A DNA stretch of 64,000 nt from Akkermansiaceae bacterium (GCA_030725745.1 JANRFH010000045.1:1-64000), one strand, 5' to 3'. Numbered from the stretch's first letter, positions 38,179 to 47,868 are shown. Translations and numbers: made by a program. Notes: generated by a model from the letters alone, not told the origin.

Positions 38179-38565
38179 TTACCCGATCAGCTCACCGTAA
38201 GCCTCTGGAGTGAGCAGGCTTGAGACCTGATCTGGCTTGGAGAGCTTGAGTTTGAAAATCCAGCCATCGCCATAAGGCGCAGTGTTGACGAGGGATGGGT
38301 CGCCCTCGACAGCAGGGTTCACTTCGATGACTTCGCCGGAAAGTGGAGCGTAAATATCGGAGGCGGCTTTGACGGATTCGACAACGGCAGCGGGGTCACC
38401 GGCATCTACAGTTTTGCCAAGTGCAGGTAGCTCGACGAAGACGACATCGGTGAGCTCGGCCTGAGCATGATCGGAGATGCCGACGGTGACGGTGTCACCA
38501 TCGATGCGTGCCCATTCGTGGGAGTTTTGGAAAAGGAGATCGGAAGGTATTTCGGAGGCGCTCAT
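38179..38565 (-). CDS. gcvH: glycine cleavage system H protein
   Basis: Carries the aminomethyl group between the P, T and L proteins of the glycine cleavage system on a lipoylated lysine. The 128 residues match the family. The lipoyl lysine is K66 in VVESVKAASDIYAP, and the HEWAR start and GDGWIFKLKL end are conserved. Downstream partner of gcvT with a 16-nt gap. gcvP is not in the window. Confidence 0.97.
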   Translation of the reverse strand: MSASEIPSDLLFQNSHEWARIDGDTVTVGISDHAQAELTDVVFVELPALGKTVDAGDPAAVVESVKAASDIYAPLSGEVIEVNPAVEGDPSLVNTAPYGDGWIFKLKLSKPDQVSSLLTPEAYGELIG

Positions 38566-38581
38566 GACAGTGTTTTGTCTG

Positions 38582-39661
38582 CTATTTCGGTTTCTTTAGG
38601 AAGGGCTTTTTGACGGTGACAGCCTTGAATTGTCGTCCCCGCACATCGATGAGAAGGGTGGTGCCTATTTTTGAGTAGGCAGAGGGTAGGTAGGCCATAG
38701 CGATGCCGTGGCCGAGGGTCGGTGAAAGGACACCGCTGGAGAGCTCTCCAAGCGTTTCGCCATTCTCGCTGAGGACGGTGTAGTGCGGACGCGGTGGAGG
38801 GCCTTTCTCGGTGAGCTGGATGGCGGTGAGTTTTAGCTTCGGGCCGTTGCTTTTTTGGGAGACGAGTGTGTTGCGACCGATGAAATCCGGTTTTTCGAGA
38901 TCGCAGAAGAAACCTAGGCCTGCCTCGATGGGTGAGCGCTCGGGAGAGAGGTCGTTGCCGTTAAGCGGGTAGCACATCTCAAGGCGGAGGGTGTCGCGAG
39001 CGCCGAGGCCGCAGGGAGTTGCGCCAGCGGAGATAAAGGATTCGAAGATGACGGGGCCGAGGGCGGCGGGGCAGAAGAATTCGTAGCCGTCCTCGCCAGT
39101 GTAGCCGGTGCGGCAGACAATTTCGCCGTTCGCCGTTTTCAGGATGCCGTTGCGAGGCGGTAGGGTTTCGTTCGGGTAGAGTTTCTTGAAAATATCCGCT
39201 GCGTTCGGCCCTTGTATGGCGAGGCCGGCCCATTCATCGGATTCGTTCCGGAGGGTGACTCCTGGATCGAGGTTTTTCTCCATCCATGCGACATCCTCGG
39301 GGATCATTGAGGCATTGACGACGAGGAGGGTCTCCTCTCCTGAAATGCGGTAGGCGATGAGGTCATCGATCACGCCGCCGTTTTCATTGAGCATGATGGT
39401 GTATTGACCTTGGCCGGGGGAGAGTTTGGAGAGGTTGTTGGTGAGCAGGCGGTCGAGCCATGCGATGTGGTTTTCGCCGGTGACGAAGACCTGGCCCATG
39501 TGGGAAATGTCGAAAACCCCGGCGGTATTTCGAACGGCGGCGTGCTCGCTAAGGATGGAGGTGTATTGGACGGGCATGGCCCAGCCGCCGAAGGGAATCA
39601 ATCGCGCGCCGAGTGCGAGGTGTGCGGCTTCGAGTGGAGAGTGGAGGACGTTTTCTGACAC
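38582..39661 (-). CDS. gcvT: glycine cleavage system T protein (aminomethyltransferase)
   Basis: Transfers the methylene group from the H-protein to tetrahydrofolate and releases ammonia. The 359-residue protein begins SPLEAAHLALGARLIPFGGWAMPVQY. It has VFDISHMGQ, the folate-site Asp region YTIMLNENGGVIDDLIAYR, the TGYTGEDGYEFF segment, and RDTLRLEMCYPLNGNDL. The start codon is GTG at 39661, since the conserved N-terminus begins upstream of the first internal ATG. No glycine riboswitch is recognised upstream. Confidence 0.96.
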   Translation of the reverse strand: MSENVLHSPLEAAHLALGARLIPFGGWAMPVQYTSILSEHAAVRNTAGVFDISHMGQVFVTGENHIAWLDRLLTNNLSKLSPGQGQYTIMLNENGGVIDDLIAYRISGEETLLVVNASMIPEDVAWMEKNLDPGVTLRNESDEWAGLAIQGPNAADIFKKLYPNETLPPRNGILKTANGEIVCRTGYTGEDGYEFFCPAALGPVIFESFISAGATPCGLGARDTLRLEMCYPLNGNDLSPERSPIEAGLGFFCDLEKPDFIGRNTLVSQKSNGPKLKLTAIQLTEKGPPPRPHYTVLSENGETLGELSSGVLSPTLGHGIAMAYLPSAYSKIGTTLLIDVRGRQFKAVTVKKPFLKKPK

Positions 39662-39725
39662 GGGGAGAAAGTGTCGCTGTGGGACGGGCTTGTCAATCGG
39701 GTGGCGCTAGGCGAGGCTCCCGCCG

Positions 39726-40556
39726 ATGGAATTTTTGGACAAATGGGAGAGGAAGCTTGGATGGATGTCATTTCCTGGGCTCTTCCGGTACTACGCGCTG
39801 TTTCATGTGATGGTTTTCCTGTTGCAGTTCTTAAATCCGGCAATCGGGTTGGCATTGGACTTTGATCTGGAGAAGATACTCAACGGCGAGGTCTGGCGAG
39901 TTGTTACGTTCCTGTTTTCCACAAGTGGGCTGTCGGGACTAGGGGGGCTCTCGGTTTTGTTCCTATACTTCATGGTGATTATCGCCTTCATGGTGAGCGA
40001 TGGGCTTGAGGGTGCATGGGGCGTTTTTCGCACATCCATGTTTTTCTATGTGGGTATCGCGGGGCTACTGGTAGCTAATGTGCTGTTCTCACTCATATTT
40101 TGGGTCACGTTTGGTATCCCGCTCTCAATACCGATAACGGGTCTTATCTTTTACCAATCTGCCTTTTTCGCTTTTGCCACCCTCTTTCCGAAAGTGGAGC
40201 TACTTCTCTTCTTTGTGCTGCCGGTGCAGGTGCGGTGGTTTGCTATTTTTTCGGCGGCAATGCTTGTCGCCGCGGTTTTAAAAATGCCTTTTGTGATCGC
40301 CCTTGTTGCTATCTGCTTCATTGCCTTCGGCTCCGTGAATTACCTGCTTTGGGCGGGGATTCCTGCGCTGCGTGGGAAGGCGAGGGTGGTTTCGTCTGCA
40401 AAACGAAAGCGGAATTTCAATAAGACAAAGAGCAGCCCAGAATCCGCATTTCACTGCTGTAGCACATGCAGCAAGACGGAAGTTTCTGACCCTGAATTGG
40501 AATTTCGAATGGCTGAGGATGGCAAAGAATACTGTTTAGAGCATCTTCCGGATTGA
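39726..40556 (+). CDS. rhomboid-like membrane protein with C-terminal zinc-binding tail, probably non-proteolytic
   Basis: The 276-residue protein has about five to six membrane helices. The first loop NGEVWRVVTFLF is the rhomboid-type entry motif. The helix where an active rhomboid has GxSG reads GIPLSIPITGLIFYQS, and no paired His is visible, so it looks like a pseudo-rhomboid (Derlin/iRhom-like). The cytosolic tail carries CCSTCSKTE and YCLEHL, forming a possible C-x2-C...C-x2-H zinc site. Function unknown. It diverges from gcvT. Confidence 0.65.
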   Translation: MEFLDKWERKLGWMSFPGLFRYYALFHVMVFLLQFLNPAIGLALDFDLEKILNGEVWRVVTFLFSTSGLSGLGGLSVLFLYFMVIIAFMVSDGLEGAWGVFRTSMFFYVGIAGLLVANVLFSLIFWVTFGIPLSIPITGLIFYQSAFFAFATLFPKVELLLFFVLPVQVRWFAIFSAAMLVAAVLKMPFVIALVAICFIAFGSVNYLLWAGIPALRGKARVVSSAKRKRNFNKTKSSPESAFHCCSTCSKTEVSDPELEFRMAEDGKEYCLEHLPD

Positions 40557-40601
40557 AAATTTTCCTTCCCTGCCGCTTCCATATGTTCAGATTTAAGCCT
40601 C

Positions 40602-41288
40602 ATGGTTAAATACATCGGCATCGCGGTATTGGTATTACTTGTGGCGGGAAGTTGGTTCAAATTCCAACAATCCGGCAAGCGTCTTGCCGATCTCGATGAA
40701 AAGATCGAAACACTGTTTAATAAAGGCGACGTTGATGAGGAGGTGCCCAAGCTGAAAGTCGAGAGGCAGGGCATGGAAGGTGAAATGACGTTCAACGGCA
40801 TCCTACTTACGATCCTGACTGCTGGACTGGCGGGTATCGTTTTCGCGACGTGGTTGCTGCCTGCTTTTGCCCAGAAACTTACGCATGTGGTCTATGATAG
40901 CGGTGAGGAAGTGGAGCCGGATCCCTTCCATCAGGCACGTGTCCTGATGGCGCAGGGTGAGTGGGATGGAGCCATCGAGTCGTTCCGCGAGGGAGCCGAG
41001 GGAGATCCGCTCAACCGCATGCCCTATGTGGAGATTGCGAAGATTCAGAGGGTCAATATGGAGGATCCAGCTGCGGCTGTAGAGACTCTGCGCGGTGCTA
41101 TCGAAGGTCAGGAATGGGAGGAAAACGATGCCGCTTTCCTGATGTTCCGTCTTGCTGAGATCTACGACGAGGACATGGAAGATCGTGCAGATGCGGTGAC
41201 GATCCTCGAGCAGGTGATGGAGCAATTTCCTGATACCCGCCACTCGGCGAATGCACGGACGAAGCTCCATGATTGGGGCATGGCCTGA
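40602..41288 (+). CDS. membrane protein with TPR-like repeats
   Basis: The 228-residue protein has an N-terminal hydrophobic segment (about 4-19), a coiled stretch, a second membrane helix (about 67-89, ILLTILTAGLAGIVFATWLLP), and then three TPR-like helical hairpins (HQARVLMAQGEWDGAIESFREGAEGDP; the DPAAAVETLRGAI region; ADAVTILEQVMEQFPDT). The TPR part should be a protein-binding platform. It is followed 5 nt later by comEC and may be co-transcribed. No specific family name can be given. Confidence 0.75.
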   Translation: MVKYIGIAVLVLLVAGSWFKFQQSGKRLADLDEKIETLFNKGDVDEEVPKLKVERQGMEGEMTFNGILLTILTAGLAGIVFATWLLPAFAQKLTHVVYDSGEEVEPDPFHQARVLMAQGEWDGAIESFREGAEGDPLNRMPYVEIAKIQRVNMEDPAAAVETLRGAIEGQEWEENDAAFLMFRLAEIYDEDMEDRADAVTILEQVMEQFPDTRHSANARTKLHDWGMA

Positions 41289-41293
41289 CCCAA

Positions 41294-43540
41294 ATGAGGG
41301 CGGCGCTTAGGCGATTCTGGGCGAAACGCCCGCTGTTTGTTCTGGCCTGCGGATTGGTGGCGTTGCTGGCGGTATGGTCGGTTGCGACTCAGCTCATATT
41401 TGCTGCCGTTTTGGCATTTGCATGGGCGCTTAGCTGGATGGCAGAGAAGGGCTTTAAGTTTCTTATAGGTGTCTCACTTCTGGGTATTTTCGTAGTGTTG
41501 GGCGCGCGGTGGAGGGACAAGGTGCAGGCGGACGACGAGGCGCGCTTTGCTATATTGGGTCTTGTAGAGGTCGAGGGCAGGCTGATCGAGGATGCTGGGG
41601 GTTATGATGGCAGTTGGAGTGGGATCGTGCGCCTTCATGGTGGTGAGTTTTCTGGAAAAAAGGTGAGCTGGATGGGCGTGGGCGATCCCCCTCCCGCTGG
41701 CACCGAACTCAAGTCACCAGGCGTTTTCGTAGGATTGCAAGGAGCGAGAAATCCTGGGGGGAGGGATCGTGCCGGGATGCTCCGCCAAGAAGGTGTGGTT
41801 GCTGTTTTTCGGGCAGACGAAATGATGTCCAAGAGTTGGATAGGGTCGTATTCTTCGGCTGCCGCTGTGGTGAAAAGGGGATTTCACGATGCGATCGTGG
41901 CAGGCTTGGAAGAAAATGGCCGGGCGGCGAAAGTCATTCGTGCGGTGGTGATTGGTGAGCGCTCGGACGATTCGTTGGGTCTTGTTCGTGGCTTCCGTGA
42001 GAGCGGGACGCTACATGTTTTTACCGTCAGTGGCATGCACGTGATGATGCTCGGATCCATGGTCTGGTTTGCGCTGAAATGGACGGGCTTACCGAGGCGG
42101 TTCGCAATCCCGGTGATCATCGCCGCGATGTTCGGGTATGTGTGGCTCACAGGCAACGGTCCAGCGGCGATGCGTGCAGCATGGATGGGAGCCGTGTTCC
42201 TCGGAGCCTACGCCCTGCGCCGGAGGACGGATCTGCTTAATGCCCTCGGCGCAGTATTGATCGTCTCACTAATCTGGGATCCGCGAATGATCCGCATGCC
42301 GGGAGTACAGCTTTCCTACGGGGTGGTCGCGGCCATCGGGCTGGGGACATCGGCGATGCGTTGGTGTTTCAGTTGGTTGGCGAAAGAAGAGGAATTCCTT
42401 CCCACTAGCGAGATGAGTCCGGCGCAGCGGCTGTGGCTGGGACTGCGCAGGAAAACGGCGGAAGCTCTCTCAGTTTCCGCTGCGGCATCCGTCGGTTCAG
42501 CTCCGCTGGCGGCATATCACTTCGGCGTCGTGGCTCCAGTCTCGGTGGTGGCTACGGTGGTGCTCGTGCCTATCGTGTATGTGCTACTTGGGCTCGCCTT
42601 GATCTCAGCATTGCTGAACCCGTTTTGGGAAAACGGATCGCATGCACTCAATCGCATCAACTCATATGCAGCGAACGCGTGTGCTGAGACCTCCCTGTTT
42701 TTCGCTGGGCTCCCGGGTTCGTCGTTGCCTGCGGCGATTCCACAAGGAGATAAGCTCATCATCTACGATCTCGAATACGGCGCGTCTGCAGCTTGTTTCG
42801 CTCCATCTACTGGAAATGCAGTATTGATTGATGTTGGAGGTTCGTTTTCGCTGGAGGGTGAGATCGGCCCCTCGCTCATGCAGTTAGGTATCAGACCAGA
42901 TTCCGCCATTTTCACGCACTCCGATGCTGGGCATATCGTCACTCCTGAGCTGCTCACGGAAATGTTTGGCATGCGGCAGGTGGCAAGCGGCATGGTGCCT
43001 ACACCCGGCTCCACTGCGAAGGAATGGGAGCAGGATGCATTGGGAATCAGGTTATCAAATCCGAAGAAAGGAGAACGCCTCAATCTTGGAAACGGAGCCT
43101 ATGCGGAGATCCTGCTTTCCCCGCACGAGGAGGCTGTGGGTTCGCTGGCTGATGACCGGGCGATGGTTTTCATGATGCACTGGCGCGGTTGGAAAATCCT
43201 CTGGCTCGGCGATGCCGGGAGGCTCAGTGAACAGGCGATGCTGGAGTCCGGAGTGGATCTCAAGGCGGATGTGATCGTCGCGGGACTCCACGAAAGCGAC
43301 ATCAGCCTGACTGAGAATTTAGTGCGGAAAGTCGATCCTCAAGCTATCGTGATCCCCCGCCGTGCAGGAATTGAGATGGATGGTTTCCGAGGTAGGCAGC
43401 GGAGGTTGTGGGAGAAGGCTGGTGTGAAAACCATTGATCAAGCGCTGACCGGAGGACTTACCGTGACAACCGATCTATGGGGAAATCTTGTCTTCGACGG
43501 CTTTGTCGATGGCTCGGAGATGAAGCTAAGCGGGGACTGA
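41294..43540 (+). CDS. comEC: ComEC/Rec2 family DNA-uptake channel
   Basis: The 748-residue protein has an N-terminal helical segment and a soluble domain (about 55-190), the Competence domain with RESGTLHVFTVSGMHVMML and VWLTGNGPAAMRAAWMGA, many membrane helices, and a C-terminal metallo-beta-lactamase-like domain. In the latter the usual HxHxDH reads THSDAGH, so the metal site looks degenerate. ComEC forms the inner-membrane channel that admits single-stranded DNA during transformation. Other competence genes are not nearby. The ATG at 41294 is chosen over an earlier TTG that lies in the previous gene. Its 3' end overlaps lspA by 15 bp. Confidence 0.88.
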   Translation: MRAALRRFWAKRPLFVLACGLVALLAVWSVATQLIFAAVLAFAWALSWMAEKGFKFLIGVSLLGIFVVLGARWRDKVQADDEARFAILGLVEVEGRLIEDAGGYDGSWSGIVRLHGGEFSGKKVSWMGVGDPPPAGTELKSPGVFVGLQGARNPGGRDRAGMLRQEGVVAVFRADEMMSKSWIGSYSSAAAVVKRGFHDAIVAGLEENGRAAKVIRAVVIGERSDDSLGLVRGFRESGTLHVFTVSGMHVMMLGSMVWFALKWTGLPRRFAIPVIIAAMFGYVWLTGNGPAAMRAAWMGAVFLGAYALRRRTDLLNALGAVLIVSLIWDPRMIRMPGVQLSYGVVAAIGLGTSAMRWCFSWLAKEEEFLPTSEMSPAQRLWLGLRRKTAEALSVSAAASVGSAPLAAYHFGVVAPVSVVATVVLVPIVYVLLGLALISALLNPFWENGSHALNRINSYAANACAETSLFFAGLPGSSLPAAIPQGDKLIIYDLEYGASAACFAPSTGNAVLIDVGGSFSLEGEIGPSLMQLGIRPDSAIFTHSDAGHIVTPELLTEMFGMRQVASGMVPTPGSTAKEWEQDALGIRLSNPKKGERLNLGNGAYAEILLSPHEEAVGSLADDRAMVFMMHWRGWKILWLGDAGRLSEQAMLESGVDLKADVIVAGLHESDISLTENLVRKVDPQAIVIPRRAGIEMDGFRGRQRRLWEKAGVKTIDQALTGGLTVTTDLWGNLVFDGFVDGSEMKLSGD

Positions 43541-44137
43541 TTTCTTCTCTTTGGCCTTCATTTTCTCATCGATCATACCACCGATGAAAAGCAGGACAGC
43601 AGCGATGCAGATGCAGGAATCGGCGACATTGAATGTTGGCCACCAGCCACCACTTGCGGGCACGATTTTGTCGTAGAGGGGAAGCTTGATTGCGATGAAA
43701 TCAACGACGTAGCCATTAGAGAGTCTTTCCCAAAAGCTGCCGTCCTTGCCGTATTCTAGAAGGAATCCTTGCACTAACCGGTCGGTGAGGTTGCCGATGA
43801 TGCCACAGAGGAGTAGAGCAATGGCGACCTTGGAGGTGGGTTGTTCAAACACGCCTTTTTTCCAAAAGATCCGGATCATCACCATGGCAATGATGGGGAC
43901 GATCAGGAAGACGACGGGCGCCCATGAAGTGCCGTTCCCAAGGCCGAAGGCGACGCCTTGGTTGTGGACGCGGATCCAATGGAAGAAGCCTGGGATGATT
44001 TCCCAAGCAGGATCACTGCTACCGAAATAACCGGGGTAGGGCTCAGAGAAATTCTTCACCGTCCATGCCTTCGTGATCTGATCGAGGATGTAGAGTGGGA
44101 GGCAGAGAAATAGCAGGAGTTTCTGGAAGAATGTCAT
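43526..44137 (-). CDS. lspA: lipoprotein signal peptidase
   Basis: Aspartic protease that removes the signal peptide from prolipoproteins in the inner membrane. The 203-residue protein has four membrane helices and both catalytic Asp motifs: IIGNLTDRLVQGF and FNVADSCI, with VHNQGVAFGL before them. It is longer than the usual 160-170 residues because of an extra loop (KDGSFWERLSNG and LPLYDKIVPASGGW). The ATG at 44137 is chosen for the membrane start. It follows ileS by 5 nt, the classic ileS-lspA pairing. Confidence 0.94.
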   Translation of the reverse strand: MTFFQKLLLFLCLPLYILDQITKAWTVKNFSEPYPGYFGSSDPAWEIIPGFFHWIRVHNQGVAFGLGNGTSWAPVVFLIVPIIAMVMIRIFWKKGVFEQPTSKVAIALLLCGIIGNLTDRLVQGFLLEYGKDGSFWERLSNGYVVDFIAIKLPLYDKIVPASGGWWPTFNVADSCICIAAVLLFIGGMIDEKMKAKEKKSVPA

Positions 44138-44142
44138 CAGCC

Positions 44143-46887
44143 TTACTTCGTTGATGAGATCACATCTTCGCAACGTTGGCAGATGCCGGATGCGGTGATG
44201 GGTTCGTGTTTGCGGCAGCGTGGGCAAAGTGGGAGCTCAGTTTTCCTCGCTGTAGCGGTGAGTTCTGTGCCTTCTGTGGCGGTGAGGCCGGCGATGATGA
44301 AGAACTCGGTGGCGAAGTCGCGGTCGTTGAGTTTCTCCAGCAGATGGGAATCAGAGGCGGGCACGGTGAGGGTGATTTCCGCCTCGTTGTTGCGCGTGAA
44401 TTCCTTGGCCTGCACTTTCGCTTCGATCGCGGTTTGCATCGCGGCTTTGATTTGGAAAAGGCGCTCGACGTCCTTGCTGACCTGGCCGGGTGCGTGGTCG
44501 GGGTTTGGTGCCGGGAAATTCTGTTCGTGGATGCTGCCCTCAGAGAAAGACGCGTGCTCCCATGCTTCGTCAGCGGTGAAGGCGAGGACGGGGGCGAGGA
44601 GTTTGGTGATCGTTGTGAAAACCTCGTGCATCGCTGCTTGTGCGCCAAGGCGTTTGGAGCACTCGACGTGGTTGCAATACATCCGGTCTTTCAGGGCGTC
44701 GATGTAGACGGCGGAGAGATCGGTGGTGCAGAACTGGTTGATGGAGTTGAAGACTTTTCGGAACTCAAAGGATTCGTAGGCGGCAAGGCATTCTTTGGTG
44801 ACGGCGTGGAGGCGTTCGAGGATCCAGGTGTCTAGAATTGTATATTGAGGATTGGTGAATGTTGATTTGGGGTCGTAGCCATCCAAGTTGCCCAAGAGGA
44901 TGCGGAGGGTGTTGCGGAGGCGGCGGTATGGCTCGGCGACTTGTTTGAAAAGGTCTTCGCCGAAGGGGACTTCGTTTTGCCAATCGACGCTGGAGACCCA
45001 GAGGCGGACGATGTCGGCGCCGTATTGGTTGTAGAAATGCGCGGCATCGGTGGGCTTGCCCTTCTTTTTGTCGTCGGACTTGGAGGTCTTTTTGCCGGTG
45101 TCTTTATCGACGACGAAGCCGTGGGTCATGACCGTCTTGTATGGCGCGTGGCCACGGTAGGCGGTGGAAAGCATGAGCGAGCTTTGGAACCAACCGCGAT
45201 GTTGGTCGGTGGCTTCGAGGTAGAGATCGGCGGGGCAGTGGAGCTCTGGGTGGGCGTCCATGACGGCGGCGTGCGAGCAGCCGGAATCGATCCAGACATC
45301 GAGCGTGTCCTTGCCTTTTTTCAAACCAGCGGGGAGACCGAGCTTGGCGGCGAGGTCTTCGTCGGAGGTCTCGAACCAAACATTGGTGCCTTCTTTTTCG
45401 ACGAGATCGGCGACTTTCAGTGCGAGATCAGATGAGATGACGGCCTTTCCATTTTCATCGAAGAAAACGGGAAGCGGCACGCCCCAGGTGCGTTGGCGCG
45501 AGATGCACCAGTCGGGACGGGATTCGACCGTTCCGTAGATGCGGTTGCGACCCCATGCGGGCATCCATTTCGCTTTGTCGATTTCTTTGAGTGCCTGGTC
45601 GCGAAGGTCGTTTCCATCGAGCGAGATGAAGAACTGTTCGACGGCGCGGAAGATGATCGGTGTTTTTGAGCGCCAGCAATGCGGGTAGGAGTGCTTGTAT
45701 TCTTCCTGGCCGAGCAGGTGGCCGCTTTCCGCAAGGATCTCGATAATGCGGTTGTTCGATTTGAAAACGTGTTTGCCGACGAGCTCGGCGAGGCCAACTT
45801 CTTCGGTGAAATTCCCTTCGTCGTCGACCGGGGAAAGCACTGCGAGGCCGTTCTGCTGGCCGGCGACGTAGTCGTCCGCACCGTGGCCGGGGGCGATGTG
45901 AACCGCTCCGGTGCCGGTTTCCGTGGTGACGAAATTCGCGAGGATGACTTTCGAGGTGCGGGGGAGGAAGGGGTGTTTTGCTTCGAGCCCTTCGAGTTCT
46001 TTGCCTTTGAGTTCGGACAGGGTTTCGTTGAGGGCGAAGCCGGTTTTTTCGGCGAATTGCTCGATGAGCTCGCGGACGATGACGAAGGTTTCTTCGTTTT
46101 CGCCGTTCGAGAATTTTCCGACGATGTAGGTGAACTCCGGATGGAGGGCGATGCCGAGGTTTGCGGGGAGAGTCCACGGGGTGGTCGTCCAGATGACGAG
46201 ACTCGCCGCCTGAAGGCAGCGCTCCGTGGCGTTTTCCAATGGGAATTTCACGAAGATCGCCGGGGAAACCTTGTCGGCGTATTCGACTTCGGCTTCCGCG
46301 AGGGCGGTTTGTGCGCCGTATGACCATTGCACCGGCTTCTGGGATTGGTAGATCGAGCCGTTTTCGACGAGCTTGGCGAAGACGCGCAGGATGCTCGCCT
46401 CATAGGCGGGATCCATGGTGAGGTAAGGGTTTTCCCAGTCACCGAAGACGCCGAGGCGTTTGAAGGAGGCGCGCTGGATGTCGATGAAGCCTTTGGCGAA
46501 TTCGGTGCAGCGGCGGCGGATTTCCGCAGGCTCGAGACCGGCGGCTTGTTTGACGACTTTAAACTCGATGGGCAGGCCGTGGCAGTCCCAGCCGGGGACG
46601 AAAGGCGTGTGGAAGCCCGCCATGGTCTTGGATTTCACGACCATGTCCTTGAGCAGCTTGTTCAGCGCGGTGCCCATGTGGACGTCGCCGTTGGCGAAAG
46701 GAGGGCCATCGTGGAGGATGAAATCGGGCGCACCGGAGGCTTTGCGGGCGGAGGTGATTTTCTCGTAGAGACCGGCTTTTTCCCAAATGGCGAGGCGCTG
46801 AGGCTCGTTTTTCACGAGATCCCCGCGCATGGGGAAGCTCGTCTGAGGCAGGGTCAGCGTGTCTTTGTAATTCGGGGCGGTGCTCAT
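44143..46887 (-). CDS. ileS: isoleucyl-tRNA synthetase
   Basis: Charges tRNA-Ile. The 914-residue enzyme is of the eubacterial type. HIGH-like motif: DGPPFANGDVHMGTALNK. The editing domain (CP1) includes WTTTPWTLPANLGI and GTGAVHIAPGHGADDY. The KMSKS-like loop reads KKTSKSDDKKKGK, with a lysine-rich insertion after it. A C-terminal zinc finger (CPRCRKHEP...CQRC) is present. The ATG at 46887 fits the family start. No T-box or other leader motif is recognised. Confidence 0.97.
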   Translation of the reverse strand: MSTAPNYKDTLTLPQTSFPMRGDLVKNEPQRLAIWEKAGLYEKITSARKASGAPDFILHDGPPFANGDVHMGTALNKLLKDMVVKSKTMAGFHTPFVPGWDCHGLPIEFKVVKQAAGLEPAEIRRRCTEFAKGFIDIQRASFKRLGVFGDWENPYLTMDPAYEASILRVFAKLVENGSIYQSQKPVQWSYGAQTALAEAEVEYADKVSPAIFVKFPLENATERCLQAASLVIWTTTPWTLPANLGIALHPEFTYIVGKFSNGENEETFVIVRELIEQFAEKTGFALNETLSELKGKELEGLEAKHPFLPRTSKVILANFVTTETGTGAVHIAPGHGADDYVAGQQNGLAVLSPVDDEGNFTEEVGLAELVGKHVFKSNNRIIEILAESGHLLGQEEYKHSYPHCWRSKTPIIFRAVEQFFISLDGNDLRDQALKEIDKAKWMPAWGRNRIYGTVESRPDWCISRQRTWGVPLPVFFDENGKAVISSDLALKVADLVEKEGTNVWFETSDEDLAAKLGLPAGLKKGKDTLDVWIDSGCSHAAVMDAHPELHCPADLYLEATDQHRGWFQSSLMLSTAYRGHAPYKTVMTHGFVVDKDTGKKTSKSDDKKKGKPTDAAHFYNQYGADIVRLWVSSVDWQNEVPFGEDLFKQVAEPYRRLRNTLRILLGNLDGYDPKSTFTNPQYTILDTWILERLHAVTKECLAAYESFEFRKVFNSINQFCTTDLSAVYIDALKDRMYCNHVECSKRLGAQAAMHEVFTTITKLLAPVLAFTADEAWEHASFSEGSIHEQNFPAPNPDHAPGQVSKDVERLFQIKAAMQTAIEAKVQAKEFTRNNEAEITLTVPASDSHLLEKLNDRDFATEFFIIAGLTATEGTELTATARKTELPLCPRCRKHEPITASGICQRCEDVISSTK

Positions 46888-47031
46888 GGCGGGCGCGGAC
46901 GCTAGCAACCGCTTTCCCCGGGGTCAACCCCGTGGGAGGGGGTGAAATCAGTGTTGTCTGAGGCTGTTGGAGTGCCTAGGATTGTCGAAGTCGGATTTCA
47001 AAAAACCGATTCCACCCTCACCACCGATCTC

Positions 47032-47862
47032 ATGGGAATTTTCAGCAAACCACTCCTCAGAAGCAACCAGCAGAAACGCGACGACATGCCGGAAGGCTTG
47101 TGGTCGAAATGTCCGGAGTGCGGCGCGATGATCCACACCCTGGAGCTTAAACAGAATCACCAGGTCTGTCCGCCCTGCGGCCACCACTTCCTGCTGGATT
47201 CCCTCGATAGGGTGAGCCTCATCGCCGATCCCGGCACCTTCGAGGAAACGGAAGCCGGGCTTTTTTCCGCCAACCCGCTCTCCTTCAACGGTTACGAAGA
47301 CAAGATCGACGGCCTGCGCAAGCGCACCGGTATGAATGACGCAGCGATCACTGGTCGGCTCGTAATCCACGGGAAGCCAGCGATGATCGCGGTGATGGAT
47401 TTCAAGTTTTTCGCGGGCTCCATGGGCTCGGTGGTGGGTGAAAAGCTCACCCGCGCGATCGAGACAGCCATCGCGGAGAAGCGTGGCGTGATCATCGTTT
47501 CTGCCTCCTCCGGCGCGCGTATGCAGGAGGGAATGCTCTCGCTCATGCAAATGGCGAAAACCTGTGGGGCGCTGGCGCGTCTCGGCGAGGCGAAACTGCC
47601 TTACATTTCAGTTTTAACCCACCCGACAACGGGCGGCGTCACTGCCTCTTTTGCAACCATCGGCGACATCAACCTCGCCGAGCCGAAGTGCATGATCGGT
47701 TTTGCTGGCCCACGCGTTGTGAAGGAAACAACTCACCAGAACCTCCCTCCCGGCTTCCAAACGGCGGAGTTCATGCTCGAGCACGGCTTGATTGATGCAA
47801 TCGTCCCAAGGCACCAGATGCGGGATAGGCTCGGAAAGCTGCTGAACTTCATGATGAAGTGA
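47032..47862 (+). CDS. accD: acetyl-CoA carboxylase carboxyltransferase subunit beta
   Basis: Makes malonyl-CoA together with AccA in fatty acid synthesis. The 276-residue protein has an N-terminal zinc ribbon with C27, C30, C46 and C49 (CPECG...CPPCG), then the crotonase-like carboxyltransferase fold: GSVVGEKLTRAIETAI, SSGARMQEGMLSLMQMAK, LTHPTTGGVTASFA. The ATG at 47032 gives the usual MGIFSKP start. It diverges from ileS over about 140 bp with no Shine-Dalgarno. Confidence 0.96.
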   Translation: MGIFSKPLLRSNQQKRDDMPEGLWSKCPECGAMIHTLELKQNHQVCPPCGHHFLLDSLDRVSLIADPGTFEETEAGLFSANPLSFNGYEDKIDGLRKRTGMNDAAITGRLVIHGKPAMIAVMDFKFFAGSMGSVVGEKLTRAIETAIAEKRGVIIVSASSGARMQEGMLSLMQMAKTCGALARLGEAKLPYISVLTHPTTGGVTASFATIGDINLAEPKCMIGFAGPRVVKETTHQNLPPGFQTAEFMLEHGLIDAIVPRHQMRDRLGKLLNFMMK

Positions 47863-47868
47863 GGTGAG

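Noticed and set aside
39662-39725. Glycine riboswitch upstream of gcvT
   Set aside because: Only 64 bp lie before the divergent gene and no tandem aptamer-like structure is visible.
43526-43540. Overlap of comEC and lspA 3' ends as a sign of misannotation
   Set aside because: Both reading frames keep family-like sequence to near their ends; a 15-bp convergent overlap is ordinary.
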